The notes: a model not told the origin generated them from the letters alone. A stretch of DNA of 54,798 nt from Apostichopus parvimensis (GCA_000934455.1 KN884689.1:33110-87907); one strand, 5' to 3'; shown: positions 21,892-33,439, counted from the stretch's first letter. Translations and numbers: made by a program.

Positions 21892-22581
21892 CCCCCCCCC
21901 CCCATGAAGCCACAAACTCATTGGTGCACATGTTCCAAGCTGGTAAACCAGTTGGCCATTTATCCTCCCATTGCTGTCTACCAATAATAGTATATTACCA
22001 TTAATAACTGAAATATCTTGCAATTCCATATTCCATACAAGAGTTATTGAACTGGGTATACTGTCAGTGAATAATCCAATGGAAGCCTCTCACCAACCTC
22101 ACCTATGTAGTCTATACACTACCAACATCTGGGACATCCTACAGTTATTAAGTTTTGGATGGAATTTGTCCGTATGTGTCCTAAATGTCAGTCGGTTCAT
22201 ATTAAGTGGTTTGACCTTAACAGAGACACAACAGGGAAGCGATTAATTAAGATAAGTAATATATGTCAGAATCCCACCCGTTTGCCCTTTTAATGTTTAA
22301 AAAAACTGTCAGTCTCAGAGGTGTGTGATATGTTATATATTTCAACTTTTTTTCTCCAAAATCATACTTTATTATTAAAGTTGCAATGTACATTTTAAGA
22401 TGCTATGATGTATACTGTAGGTACTGAATGTAGCAGTCTTATAGCAGAGTGAGTTAGAGTTAACCATTTGGGCTTTTTCATTTTTTTCCCCAAACTATGA
22501 AAAGATTAAATGCTTTAACATGAAGTCTCTTTCTCTCTCAAAAAAAACAGGAAAATCCCACAAATCTTGATCATTGCTTCA
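21892..22581. other. no gene recognised
   Basis: Poly-C run, then AT-rich sequence. The ORF at 21971-22246 is unsupported. Confidence 0.5.
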
Positions 22582-22818
22582 TCAAATTTTCATACTCCAG
22601 AGAGGCACATCGGAAGAGACAATCTTCCGACATGAGGATGTATTTGTCTGAAACGTGAAGATGATGTGAAAGAGACCGATTATATAAAAACGCAATTGCC
22701 CTTCATCATCACATTGGTATCTTGTTTTCATCACTTGTTTTGTTATGCACCCGCTCAAACCCAGCAAGAGCCCAGGATACGATATCCGTGGTACATGCAC
22801 GTCAATTACGCGATATCA
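22582..22818 (-). CDS. coding-like ORF, hypothetical
   Basis: A minus-strand frame with no ATG near its 5' end reads PRISYPGLLLGLSGCITKQ, then CDDEGQLRFYIIGLFHIIF and ends VPLWSMKI. It has a hydrophobic centre that could span a membrane. CpG content is modest. It has no defined splice sites and may be chance. Confidence 0.15.
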
Positions 22819-22895
22819 TAATTCATCGATCCGGACAATTATTAAGGAGGAAATGAGAGGCTACCAACCAACAAATGAAAAGATGAATCTATAGA

Positions 22896-22974
22896 ATGCA
22901 GATTATTTGGGTTGAGATCACCGCGGAAGGTTTTTCCCGAGAAACCATTTCGTCTCAGGTTCCGTCGATCTCAG
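22896..22974 (+). CDS. candidate first coding exon ending at a good donor
   Basis: ATG at 22896 follows an in-frame TGA four codons upstream. It opens 26 codons (MQIIWVEITAEGFSRETISS and then QVPSIS) and runs into TCAG|GTAACT at 22974/22975. The exon is CpG-rich (ACCGCGG, TTCGTC, CCGTCGATC) compared with the flanks. It leaves one base (phase 1), compatible with acceptors at 26008 and 30862. The product is unknown. The combination of start, donor and composition is better than for most ORFs here. Confidence 0.33.
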
Positions 22975-23174
22975 GTAACTAATTATATTTCTCTATTGCT
23001 CTCTTCCTGTATTATACATTTGATACGTACACAATTTACATTAGACTATATATATACACACAAATGTTACATAATGAATTATTGTTATTCAATATCATGT
23101 TACAATGCTTTAATACTATCTTAGCATGACTACTGGTTCATTCCAGTGGGCTACACAAGTTTTCATGGTTTTAA

Positions 23175-23212
23175 GGGGAAGAAGGGGATGGGGTTGGGGA
23201 TGTGGGCGGGGG
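23175..23212 (+). other. G-quadruplex-type motif
   Basis: At least five runs of three or more G on the plus strand with loops of five bases or fewer. Confidence 0.6.
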
Positions 23213-23679
23213 GAATTTCTAAGATTCTCCCGACTGATGAAGGTAGGGGACCAGAGACAAATGACAGATTTTATAAAGGAGGGAATTGGCCCTGCAATTG
23301 TTGAAGGGGGTGTCTGGAATAACTGACCCAGGAAAATAATATAACAAATTTAGATGTTAAATGTTGCATTCTGAGGTATATTTAGACTATAAATCAGGTC
23401 TTTAATCAGGTCTTTAATTGCCTTTAAGTGCAAGATTGTGACAAAATATGCTCTTAATATTTTATGTGTGGTTGAAACAGGGGTGTACACCCCTAGCAGA
23501 GGTCTCATTCTTCCCTGGCTGAATGTAAAAATCACACAACTTTTTCTACACACCACTGGTTCAGTCTCTAACATCCTGACTTTGGAGTATGAGAGCCAAT
23601 GATAGTAGTTAGTTTAAATAGACAATACATAGTAGCCTACCATACATAACATGACTGATCATACATGTGAGAAAGAATT

Positions 23680-23721
<42 letters not shown>

Positions 23722-24890
23722 TCTGTAATGTCCGAAATGAGTACAATACTTTATACCATCATGTGCAATGCTATATGGTAATAAACTTATAAGATTCTTG
23801 GTTTGTTGCATGTTTCCTTGTTTGACTTCTGTTTGTTTTCAGTTCATGGGTTCTGCTTAAAATACTTTTTGATTTCCGTTACTCATCCATCTTATATAGA
23901 TCTGCCACATCACATAAAGCATTGAAAGATAAACGTTCTGTATATATGCTCAAGTTATTCAGAAAATTAAAAGTTTTGTTTCCGAGGGTACATGTCAAAT
24001 GGTAAAGAGCGTGAATATTCATGCTCAGGTCTTCATTTGTACACTGCTAGCAATGATCAAATTAAACTGTATCGGCTGAGAGCAGCTCTCTGAATGGCTA
24101 AATGACACAGTAGCAACAACCTATTTCATAACCCCATCTACTGAAGATTTTGCAACCGTGAATATTTTAGGGGAATTCACCTGACTCGGAATCTGCGCTC
24201 TGTGTAGTATTTATTACTGAGAACAGATGACATTCTGAGAAACAATACGGAAGCAAGACAAGACATCACATTGGTTGAGTTATAAGCACTTTACTACCGA
24301 TTAAAACAGAGATTACTATACCAAAGAAAAGGATGGCATACATCCATTATTAAGTATGAATGTTAGCTAGCATATTTGCAATGCTCACACTACAACCATG
24401 TACTGTGAGTTGCAACCGAATAGGGATAAAGATATAATGTGGTTGTATCATACCAGGCTTTCCTAGTTACACGGTCGCAGTTTGTTTCTGCCGGTCTATA
24501 ACTGTATCACAACACTGACAATTTAGAACTGTCTTAGGACTAAGGAATCAATTTCAAATTATAGTCTGATTCTGACAGATATTTACAGCAAATGGTAAAA
24601 AAAAGGTCTCATCATGGAAGATTGACTAGCCTATATACCATGGAATAATATATTCTATATAACATTGCAGTCATTGCTATGAAAACTGGACAACCTGCTA
24701 TACATGTGCAAAGATGTTACTTCCTTTTGTGCAGCAATGTATAAAACTTATAAAAAGTATTGTAAAAGTGACAAAGTTCCGATCCTTCAAAACTGCTACA
24801 CAAAATCTGAATACTAAATTTTTCCCTGTAGTTCCATTTAATATCCCCCTTTACCATGCATGCTTCCATTTCCTCTAGAAAAATCTTGTT
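23213..24890. other. no gene recognised; 32-base T run at 23684-23715
   Basis: Contains an uninterrupted run of 32 T, which could be a retroposon A-tail in inverse orientation or simple slippage. Otherwise AT-rich without supported ORFs. Confidence 0.5.
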
Positions 24891-24899
24891 TTACCTGCT

Positions 24900-25085
24900 G
24901 CCAAAAATCTGTGATAATTAATATGCTGTACATCGGCTACCTCTTATAGGCTGTAGATAACACAATTCTCATTTATTGCATTTCAAGAGGTCAATATAAA
25001 CCATGTCATATCATAGCAGCTCTTCCAAGTTTTAGCTGCCCTTGCTACAGACTACAAGATTGAGGTATGCCATGCAAGGTTGTGA
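24900..25085. repeat. degenerate paralogous block, copy 1 of a pair
   Basis: Shares AAATCTGTGATAATTA, GGCTACC, GCATTTC.AGAGGT and AGAC..CAAG.TTGAGGTAT.CCATGCA in the same order with 25445-25630. Diverged enough to be old. Confidence 0.65.
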
Positions 25086-25266
25086 ATGTTGTGGTATGCA
25101 GTGTACGTACCTTCATTCTCTTGGCCCTTATACTTCCCCCTCCACCACATGATAAATCATGGCGTTACTCTTAGAAGCAACTTCTCACCAATGTCTTTAA
25201 TAGACAATATTAAGAATAGTTATATCAAATGTAATTCCCATTACTTGAGAAATGTTTAAGTTTTCC

Positions 25267-25444
25267 TCAACTGACAATTCCTTTCAACTCTAGTAATTTT
25301 TCCTTTTACATCCCTATTAATATCTACTTGAAATCTTTGCATGTATTATAAATTTGCATTATTCGCAAAAAAAAAACACACACACAAAATGACTTGAAAA
25401 AATCATTGTAAAACCATACTTTGTATGGATCAAATATTTTTTCA
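25267..25444. repeat. degenerate paralogous block, partner at 27570-27760
   Basis: Shares CAATTC.TTTCAACTCTAGT, ATCTACTTGA and CACAAAATGAC...ACTTTGTAT..ATCAAA in order with 27570-27760. Confidence 0.6.
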
Positions 25445-25630
25445 TAAATCTGTGATAATTACTCTACGTAGGCTACCACTTGATGCTGTACATATTAAAA
25501 TATGTCTCATACATCGCATTTCCAGAGGTAAATAAAAGAAAGCCATCAATAACACCTCTTTCATTTTTCACTTCAAAGTTCTAGCCGTCTGGAACAGACA
25601 ATACAAGGTTGAGGTATACCATGCATGAAA
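25445..25630. repeat. degenerate paralogous block, copy 2 of a pair
   Basis: Partner of 24900-25085, in the same orientation. Confidence 0.65.
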
Positions 25631-26008
25631 TGGCTAGATAAGTTAAAAAAAAAAAAAAAATGCAAAATCATCAAAATTAATATCAGAAAGCCACCAATTA
25701 TATGATCTTGTTGCAAAAACATTTCATGACCTTCAACTTGGAATCAGAGGTTAATTTTGCATGTCTAATGATGAGAATTCTGATTTCTTACTTTGTTCCT
25801 CTTTATAACATACTTCACTTAAAAAAGTGTCAATGTTATTAGTCGTTGGCAGCCTTTTGGGTCTGTCCATGTTCAGAATGCTGTCTTAATTTTTTGCTCC
25901 TTCCCCCCCCCCCTCCACCCTCCCTCCACACCAAAGAAATAAACATTACTGCATAAAACTAAATTAAAATAAGGAAATAAAAAATTGTTTTAATTTCTCT
26001 TTAATTAG
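25631..26008. other. no gene recognised
   Basis: Poly-A tract at about 25645-25660, C-rich tract at 25904-25929, then a pyrimidine-rich acceptor into the next candidate. Confidence 0.45.
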
Positions 26009-26205
26009 ATGTGAAATCCATTTTTGCATTAGTAGTGCACTATCTACTGTGGATGAATTTCCGTTGGCAGTGTGACAATCTAGCAGTCTTGCGTCAGTCT
26101 AGCCTTGAGTTTCGCATGGAGACACCACGACAGATCGGATTATTACAGGACTCCCCCATGAGCAATCTCTCAACCTTTTCCACAGAGAGAGAAAAAAATG
26201 ATTAA
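26009..26205 (+). CDS. candidate terminal exon, unknown product
   Basis: A Py-rich acceptor (TTTAATTTCTCTTTAATTAG) ends at 26008. With one base from the previous exon the frame reads VKSIFALVVHYLLWMNFRWQ, then a polar Ser/Thr-rich tail ending in STEREKND and TAA. The N-terminal part is hydrophobic. It is phase-compatible with the candidate first exon at 22896-22974. The acceptor is moderate and no close AATAAA follows. Confidence 0.22.
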
Positions 26206-26230
26206 TTAAGGAGTCTTTTGGCACCAGCGT

Positions 26231-26458
26231 GTGACAGACCGTTGGGACAAAAGCACACCCAGCATAATAACAACAGCACGTACGAGGGCAATCGTACAAA
26301 TGCAGAAAAACGGGGATTATACAAACATGTCGGTGTGTTGTTTGCATTCCTCTGATCAAGAACTTTCGTCTTACTCTCGACATAAAGTTGCAGGATATTA
26401 CCATGCAGTACTAGTAATGGCATCTCTAATACATGCATGCAGAAAATCTAGTTTCTGA
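26231..26458 (+). CDS. coding-like ORF next to candidate exons
   Basis: Stop-bounded frame reading TDRWDKSTPSIITTARTRA, then VCCLHSSDQELSSYSRH, and ending ACRKSSF. CpG content is raised (GCACGTACGAGG, AATCGTAC, TCTCGAC). An acceptor-like GGCACCAG at about 26227 precedes it, but no donor fits well. It is open on both strands, so coding strand is unsure. Confidence 0.18.
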   Translation: MTDRWDKSTPSIITTARTRAIVQMQKNGDYTNMSVCCLHSSDQELSSYSRHKVAGYYHAVLVMASLIHACRKSSF

Positions 26459-26516
26459 TGTTGGTTATTTTACAGTGCCAGCACACAACAATGTGATGTA
26501 CTGTACCTTTCACTAG

Positions 26517-26870
26517 GTCTTTAGATTCACGATTCTGCATTGTGATGCTTCGACCAATCACCTAGCTTTGGACAATGTCTACTCTGAAGGAGATTGCACA
26601 CAGATCCAAACCATGATCATAAATTCATGTCTTGCACAGAGAATTACCCGTGTATATCAATCTTACAATTGCCCGCTGAGAAATTCTTGCTATTCCCTGA
26701 AAAGATGTCGAAATTTGAAATGTAGCACCAGGCAACTGCTGTTCTGCTTGCAGTGTGATATGTTTATGCCGCAGACAGGTAAAATCCTTTTTCGTTTCCA
26801 CAATTCACAAAGAATTGTTGCAAGTACAAATTATGTCTCAATGAAGTCAATGACAGTTATTACTACATGA
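26517..26870 (+). CDS. candidate Cys-rich exon with acceptor, internal donor and poly(A) signal
   Basis: Acceptor CTGTACCTTTCACTAG at 26516 opens a frame of 117 codons to TGA at 26868-26870. AATAAA follows at 26918-26923. The middle is rich in cysteine (SCLAQR, NCPLRNSCYSLKRCRNLKC, FCLQCD). A donor ACAG|GTAAAA at 26778/26779 offers an internal-exon alternative of 262 bases, leaving one base (phase 1), which matches the acceptor at 30862. The family is not recognised. Length alone could be chance; agreement of acceptor, open frame and poly(A) signal is moderate support. Confidence 0.3.
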   Translation, partial: VFRFTILHCDASTNHLALDNVYSEGDCTQIQTMIINSCLAQRITRVYQSYNCPLRNSCYSLKRCRNLKCSTRQLLFCLQCDMFMPQTGKILFRFHNSQRIVASTNYVSMKSMTVITT

Positions 26871-27079
26871 TTAATGTTAATATTTTTAATATTTTACCAG
26901 ATATTCATGCAAGAAGAAATAAAAATGAAATAAGCCTACTACTGTCCCTGTCATGTCCACTTTAGACTTGCTCAAGTCATCTCAAGTATTTTGTAAATGA
27001 CGCCCAAACATAAAGCTTCAGTGTCATCCAACAGACAGATTGTTAACAGATTTTTAGCCCTGGAGAATTATTTACTTGT
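26871..27079. other. AATAAA at 26918-26923; otherwise nothing recognised
   Basis: Short spacer with a possible poly(A) signal for the preceding ORF. Confidence 0.35.
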
Positions 27080-27119
27080 TTGTTTATTGTATTAGCATGT
27101 TTTTCCCTCCTTAGTATGA

Positions 27120-27235
27120 GATTTATGAATGGGTCTAATATTGTTACACAGTAGAACGAGGATGCTAAGTTTGTTGGGAGGCAGGTAAGCGAGGAGTGAA
27201 ATAAATTTGGAATCACCAAGCAAAGGAGGACAAAA
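27120..27235. repeat. short dispersed repeat R4, copy 1
   Basis: GTAGAACGAGGATGCTAAGT then GGGAGGCAGGTAAGCGAGGA matches 44210-44285 (GTAGAATGGGTGCTAAGG, GGAGACAGGTAAGCAAGGAG) and, more weakly, 53155-53215. The core contains a CAG|GTAAGC donor-like sequence on the plus strand. Confidence 0.5.
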
Positions 27236-27569
27236 TTGTACACCTAAATGCTCTCAGGTTGGCATATTAGAAATTAGATAATCACAGATACATGCTCTCA
27301 AATGGCAACACCACCCCCCCCCTACCCCCATAAACTATCTACCATTTGGTAAAATTACAACTGTTTTCCTTATTTGGCATAAATACCATGATAATTAATA
27401 TCAATACATTTTATTTTACACATGATACTTATTGATATTCACAAAGAAAATTTAGAAATGGTATGTGGCAGGAACTCTTTCTCAGTTTCTTAGACAACAA
27501 TAATGACACAAATGATATTCATATCAATTGCCATTTTAACTAATTTGATCCATGTAAGTATTTCTTCCT

Positions 27570-27760
27570 TGGACAGCAATTCTTTCAACTCTAGTTATTT
27601 CTTGAGAACCTCTTAAATCTCCATAAAAAATATAAATCTACTTGATGTCTCTGCACATGTACTCAAACAGAACAAACCGAGAAGAAAAACCAAAACCACA
27701 AAATGACGCAAAACAGAAATCAATTGTTACTTTGTATCAATCAAAAGTTAATTATCAATC
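27570..27760. repeat. degenerate paralogous block, partner of 25267-25444
   Basis: Same landmarks in the same order as 25267-25444; ends near a (TA)(CA) microsatellite at 27762-27786. Confidence 0.6.
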
Positions 27761-28948
27761 AATATATATACACACACACACACACAAATGAATATATCGA
27801 TATAAACTCATAATAGATCAGTCTATACTGCCACTATTCATTAACAATTCATTATGCATTCAACAAAAAAAAGATGAAGTATTGTCTGCAATAGTTTCAA
27901 TCAAAACCACATCATCGTAACTCTAATTAAAGGAAATGGATGCATAAAGTGTTCATTTCTCCCCGCATCTTCCATCAAAAAAGCCTCTTTTTTTCTCCCT
28001 CTCTCTCTCTATCTATCTCTCTCTTCCATTTCCCCAGCCTACCTTAAACAGTTACACATGTAGCTAGGTAATATTAATATGTCTTGTTTACAGAGCTCTT
28101 CAAGACAGACTTACATGGTAATATTATGTAGTCTGCATATACAGCACACACTGCCAGCAATATAAAGAGGGAGCTACGTACTGAATTTTACTATAGAAGA
28201 GCTGGGCTTGCAGCTTACATGGCCTGATTGCTCATATATAGTTTAAAGGTGCTCTCATGCAACAAATTACTAGATAATTACAGCAAACTTAGAAATGAAT
28301 GACAACCAGAGAATCTGGAGGGGAGATGGGGAAGTTTTATTTATTTATTATTTTTTTTATTAGGAAGACAGGGTTGTATGTAGTTCAATCGGTTAGCTAA
28401 ATTCAAGGATGGTAGAGCTGCTCATGAGTCATTGCATGTACTTAATCACTTGAGACAGAGTTGCGCAATTCTTTGTAGTTTGCTTCGATCCCTTTGATGT
28501 GAGTTTTTATTAAAATGAACCATAAGAAAGTATTATATTATATTATATACACTACAGTATTGTAATGGTATAACCCTATAATTACTAATCAGTTTTTGTT
28601 AGTCCTTTTAATACATCAGCCAATAGCTCCCTCTTAATATTTTCCTTCCCCTCCCCTCCCCCACCCCCTCAAAAGAAATGATGACACACAACAAGGTCTA
28701 CCAAACTAAAAATGCATTCTGAAAATATACCCATTATTATTCTTTCCATTTTCTTTGTTATAATCAATGTTTATGAAACACAATTAAAAGAATTATTAGC
28801 ATGACTCTGAGGGATATCAAAATGGAATAAGAAACATTAAATGTCTTGGGACAGGGTAAAATTTTAAAGATTATTTCTGGTCGTTGCTTGGTCAACGAGA
28901 TCTTAAGGGTTCAACTATGATGTGAACAGAACTGTTGGAATTATACAA
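27761..28948. other. no gene recognised
   Basis: Contains CA, CT and TATTA microsatellites (27762-27786, 27990-28025, 28531-28548) and a C-rich tract at 28644-28670. No exon supported. Confidence 0.5.
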
Positions 28949-29051
28949 GTATGGTTCTAAATGATACAATATATGGTTCCAAATATGTTTGAATATTTAC
29001 ATATAGCTCCAAATATGTTAGAATATTTACATATATGGTCCAAATATGTTA
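28949..29051. repeat. approximately 32-bp tandem repeat, about 3 copies
   Basis: Unit ATATGGTTCCAAATATGTTA then GAATATTTAC, three imperfect copies leading into the larger array that follows. Confidence 0.85.
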
Positions 29052-29520
29052 AGAGCTTTGGTTCCACTATAATAAAGCAAACACATGGTTTCAATACATA
29101 CTGTAGTAAACATACACCTGGTTCCATACATAGTAAAGCATAAATATGGTTTCAATACATACTGCAGTAAACATACATTTGGTTCCATATAATAAAGCAT
29201 ACATATGGTTTCGATACATACTGTAGTAAACATACATTTGGTTCCATGTATAGTAAAGCATAAATATGGTTTCAATACATACTACAGTAAACATACATTT
29301 GGTTCCATATATAATAAACCATACATATGGTTTCAATACATACTGTAGTAAACATACATTTTGTTCCATATAATAAAGCATAAATATGGTTTCAATACAT
29401 ACTGTAGTAAACATACATTCCGTTCCATATATAATAAAGCATACATATGGTTTCAATACATACTACAGTAAACATACTTAGATGGTTCCAAGTATTATAA
29501 AGTATACATATGGTTCCAAA
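29052..29520. repeat. 59/61-bp tandem repeat, about 8 copies
   Basis: The unit runs GGTTTCAATACATACTGTAG, TAAACATACATTTGGTTCCA, TATATAATAAAGCATACATAT. The GGTTTCAATACATA landmark falls at 29087, 29148, 29207, 29268, 29329, 29388 and 29449, giving steps of 61, 59, 61, 61, 59, 61. Long ORFs on both strands here are repeat artefacts. Confidence 0.95.
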
Positions 29521-30441
29521 CATAGCAGTAAATGCTTATAAATATCATCCCAAATATAACGTAGAGTAAGAAACTTCCATACTCTGTTATGGCTTCTTGA
29601 ATGGATATATTACATTGAAGCAAGTCCTTCCTTACCTTTTAATAGTCAGTGGCAAAGACACATCATGTGTGCGCCGTTTAGGGCATAATTATCTACAGAG
29701 GGTACGAGAAATTTTATCTCAGTGGTGCACAGGGAGAGAGAGGGGAGAGAGGGAAGCATAAAGAAAGACAGTAAAAACTGGGCCATCTTTGTCAGTACAC
29801 ATCCATCAAACATGTTCCACATTTGTCATGTAATTCCCTAATCACACTCCTCCCAATGTCTTTCCTCTCTCTCTTTCATGTTAAATACAAAGCAATGATC
29901 ATGAGAGAGCTGTTAATCCCATCAATAGAAAATGCCTCGATCTCAAAACTTGTTCACATATGGAATGAATGATTTACTCCATGGGAAAAGAATGTGATGA
30001 AACCATCCAATTTAGGGTAAAACAGAAAAGTTACATTTAATGAAGTGTTGATAAAAAAAAAAAGATGTCATTTCCCTTAGAGCTGTATTCTGTGTTCTAC
30101 TTTTTGCATCATCCGGCATGAGCCGTGGTGGTATTCACGCAAACTTTGATACTCTCAAATCGTCAAATGCAATTATTGTAATGACTGTGAGTACTGTTCG
30201 AGAAAAAAACAAATCAGCCTCATCATTATTCAAATTAACCAATATAAACCATTTGAAGAGTTTGATTTATATTTTAAAACAAAAAGAGCCAAATATTCAA
30301 TCAGCTACCAAATAAGGGCCATCTTTCATATATATATATATCTTCACCTTAGAAAACAATTTTTTTCGGCACAAAAACAAAAACCCTTTGTTTATTTTTC
30401 GCACTTCACTCCTGGGTAAACTTGGGGAGGGAGGTCTTATA
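29521..30441. other. no gene recognised
   Basis: AT-rich sequence without supported exons; ORF at 30118-30315 unsupported. Confidence 0.5.
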
Positions 30442-30549
30442 ACATGTCACCATGTTGTCCACCCTTAAAGGAAGGAGTTGCCAAAGACTACCCCACAATG
30501 TCACCATGTTGTCCACCCTAAAAGGAATGAGTGGCCAAAGACTACCCCA
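30442..30549. repeat. 54-bp tandem duplication
   Basis: ATGTCACCATGTTGTCCACC... GCCAAAGACTACCCCAC occurs twice in tandem with a few substitutions. Confidence 0.95.
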
Positions 30550-30862
30550 CTATGATGCTATGACGCATTGCAAAACAGGTGCTACCTTGAATTTTCCAGC
30601 GTAGATATGTTCATCACTCAAACTGTACATAAATAGAACACATAAAATCATTTTTGGAAGGTTAATTTGGCTGAACAAGTTTCAGGCTACCTCAGCAATC
30701 AAAGGCAGTATGTACATAATTCACTTTGACAGGGGACTGCTATCTTAAGAAGATGTAATTTGATCTATTCGATATCATAAATTGGTCTTCATCGCTACTG
30801 ATTTTCTCATACAGAGAGTCTTTATGGTCTAACAGTGTTTAACTTTCTTTTCTTTTTTTCAG

Positions 30863-30953
30863 CAAGCAGCGCCCTTTATGTGGTTAATAATTTCATCAAA
30901 TGGAGAGAAGTGTGGAAAAAAAAATGTCAGGCAATATTAAATGCATACATTAG
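30863..30953 (+). CDS. candidate internal exon with strong acceptor and donor
   Basis: The acceptor (ACTTTCTTTTCTTTTTTTCAG) ends at 30862 and the donor is TTAG|GTGAGA at 30953/30954. With one base from the previous exon the frame reads SSALYVVNNFIKWREVW, then KKKCQAILNAYI plus two bases, with no stop; it has the look of an amphipathic helix. Length 91 bases, entering in phase 1 and leaving in phase 2. Phase-compatible partners on the same strand are 26517-26778 or 22896-22974 upstream and 33195 or 37150 downstream. A second frame is open only to an early stop. The product is unknown. Confidence 0.42.
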
Positions 30954-31891
30954 GTGAGAATAGGACTTGATAAAGTTGATATAAAAGTGATGGAGGGTTT
31001 GGAGGGAGACAAGGTATAGGGGTTTATTCAGCAGAAGCTGCCAACATCAAACAGAAGCTCTCATCATTGGTCAATGTCATAATTAATGTAGTTATTCTAC
31101 TTGTAATGAACAACTATTATAGGTTTAATGTTCCTTCACACACAAAACTGAAGACAACACTCTACATGTGACATTGTCAAAGCCACATTTGCAAGCATTT
31201 TAATGTTTTTCTTTACTTCTTTAATAATAATAACGACTTATAATGCGCACACACCACTCAAAGAATGTTCATGGCGCAATTAACAATTAGAAATGATACA
31301 AATAATACATAATAATACAAAGCAATGACAGAAGAAAACTTAACTACCATGTATTTTATATTTTCTCTGTAATGAAGATCGCCAAATGCTGAATCTGTAA
31401 TTCTGAAGTTCTTAATTTTGACCAAAATACTTAACATTGCCTTCAGTCTCACCACTGTTCATAGTTTACAATAATCTTGAGCAAAATTAAACAAAAAATA
31501 TAAAAAAGAGGGAAATTCAATGGTCTCACCTCCAAGTGGCATTGTCACATCATAGACTGACAACATGGCAGCCAGTCCCTGGAGACACAAGATTTAAGCC
31601 CCAATATATAATGAAGACTGCACGAGCAAAGATTTACTAAATATTTGAGAGAGTTGTTCCTCACAAAAGATCTTTATCATGAAAGCTAAAGGAGATGGTT
31701 AATTGGATAAATTTACTGCTCCTTTAAAAGGAACATGTTTGTATGCTTAATCACACACTACCAAAATCAACACAAAACACATGATCATTAAGAATATAAA
31801 TAAACTGGAACATTGGTATTTATGGGAATATTATTGTATTATGTGTTATTTCAGCAAATTTATGCTTCTAAAAATATTTTCTCTCTTTCAG
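30954..31891. other. probable intron, no other feature
   Basis: AT-rich sequence between two acceptor-defined candidates; ORFs at 31258-31455 and 31781-31975 are not independently supported. Confidence 0.35.
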
Positions 31892-31975
31892 TATAATCCC
31901 TTAGAAAAGCAAGGTTCTTTTTACAATGTGCAAAACAAAAAGGAGACCAGTAACATACTGTCATATTTTCACTGA
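31892..31975 (+). CDS. candidate alternative terminal exon
   Basis: A strong acceptor (TATTTTCTCTCTTTCAG) ends at 31891. In phase 0 the frame reads YNPLEKQGSFYNVQNKKETS, then NILSYFH and TGA at 31973-31975. If joined to the exon at 30863-30953 (phase 2) it would instead give four codons and a stop. So it either belongs to another transcript or is an alternative end. No close AATAAA. Confidence 0.25.
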   Translation, partial: YNPLEKQGSFYNVQNKKETSNILSYFH

Positions 31976-33194
31976 ATTCTAGTATTTCGATATTGAAGTA
32001 TATCAATTCAGAATTTAATATTGGAAACTCAAAGAAGCTGGTTGTCTAAGTTACAATACAGTGTGATCTCCATCACTGCACTTTGAATATGAATGATTAT
32101 AATTATATAATATTCATATGAATATTCATAACATATCAATATTCATTGAATATTATATGAATATTCATAACACCTGCCAACTAGAGTTCACATAGATGTG
32201 AGTGTAATATGTTGTCTTGCAAGAAATGTAAAGATTGTTTGCTTCCAAAAGAGTGACAAAGATGACCTATTTTCCTATTCAAAGGGACAAAAATGCACAA
32301 GCCCTTCAACAGAGAACTGGTTCATTTCTAATGGAATGTCACACAAATATTTCAACATCCCTACAGGAAAACAAGGGGAAAAAAACTTGTCTCTAAATAT
32401 GACCTGAACTAGTCTCAATTGCAACACCAAGGGCTTGCTTTAGTCACTAAAGATCAAATCTTTTCTGGGCAGTTGAAACTTGTAGCATGCATGTACCAGG
32501 GAGCTGCTGCATGTACACTGATAGCAGATCTGCTTTAGTAGATCTAGCTTGGTCACGAGCTACGAATCTGGTCTGAAACTGGCTATCAAGTATCAAGGCT
32601 CTTCACCTTGCAGCGTGCATGGTGAACAGCCTTACTGTATTAATTCACCTGAAAGTTTTTAATTTCCTAGTATGTTTGGCATAGATGTCATTATTAACAG
32701 AAATCATGGAACGTGTCTGGTCGAAATCATATAAAGGAATCCTGTTGTTATCATTTACTGACAACTCTTAAGAGCTAAAGGTAGATGGGACAGTGTAAAA
32801 GGAGACAGCATGGAACAGGTACCATAAAGGTAGGATTGAAGTAACGTAACGTCTGCAGTTGACTTCAGTCTATAATCAACTTTTTACTCAAAATCCATCA
32901 AGAAACAACTGCAATGTAATCAAAAAGTGGAATATATTAAATAATATTCATACAATAATAAACTCAAAACAGTTGAATACATAACAATCCTTTATAAATC
33001 TCTTGCTAAAATGTTAACTTCATATTCTTAATTGTAACATGATCATTTGATATTAAGTGAAACATTCTTCTTCTTTTTTTTTACATGGTACTACCTATTC
33101 CCATAATTTTCACAAACTGAAAATCCTTCACATATGCATTTTAAGAGCTGAAATTACCCATCTACATAACTCATATTTTCCAGCTTCTTTTCAG
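31976..33194. other. no gene recognised; AT-rich palindromic patch at 32096-32172
   Basis: Repeated ATATTCAT/ATGAATAT motifs at 32096-32172 form overlapping short palindromes. Remainder unique-looking, probably intronic if the flanking exons are real. Confidence 0.4.
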
Positions 33195-33267
33195 ATGGGA
33201 GAAAAAAGTAGAAAAAAGAACGAGACGAGTTCCAGTCATTACATTTGATTCTGTCCACTGTAGTTGA
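33195..33267 (+). CDS. candidate last exon with poly(A) signal
   Basis: Two acceptors in series (TTTTCCAG, CTTCTTTTCAG) end at 33183 and 33194. Entered after two leftover bases the frame reads WEKKVEKRTRRVPVITFDSV, then HCS and TGA at 33265-33267; AATAAA lies at 33387-33392. Joined to the exon at 30863-30953 the junction codon would be AGA (Arg). Entered in phase 0 it instead encodes MGEKSRKKNETSSSHYI and an earlier stop. The basic, short C-terminal peptide is not recognised. Confidence 0.32.
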
Positions 33268-33386
33268 ATACCTATAGATACCAGTATCTTTAGCTTCACG
33301 GTTCACAGCCAACTGTGGAATAATTCTCATTGTTTGAGATGGTTAAAAATGTCACATGAACCAATGATGCTGCATGCATCAATACA

Positions 33387-33392
33387 AATAAA
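33387..33392 (+). terminator. AATAAA polyadenylation signal candidate
   Basis: AATAAA in ACAAATAAACAG, 120 bases after the stop of the candidate last exon. Confidence 0.3.
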
Positions 33393-33439
33393 CAGACTTG
33401 AATAATATATTAACATCACTTTAGAAAATCAACGGAACC

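Noticed and set aside
29027-29456. Two minus-strand ORFs (82 and 121 codons) with a repeating Cys/Tyr/Met pattern
   Set aside because: They are translations of the 59/61-bp tandem array; the repeat lacks stops in these frames.
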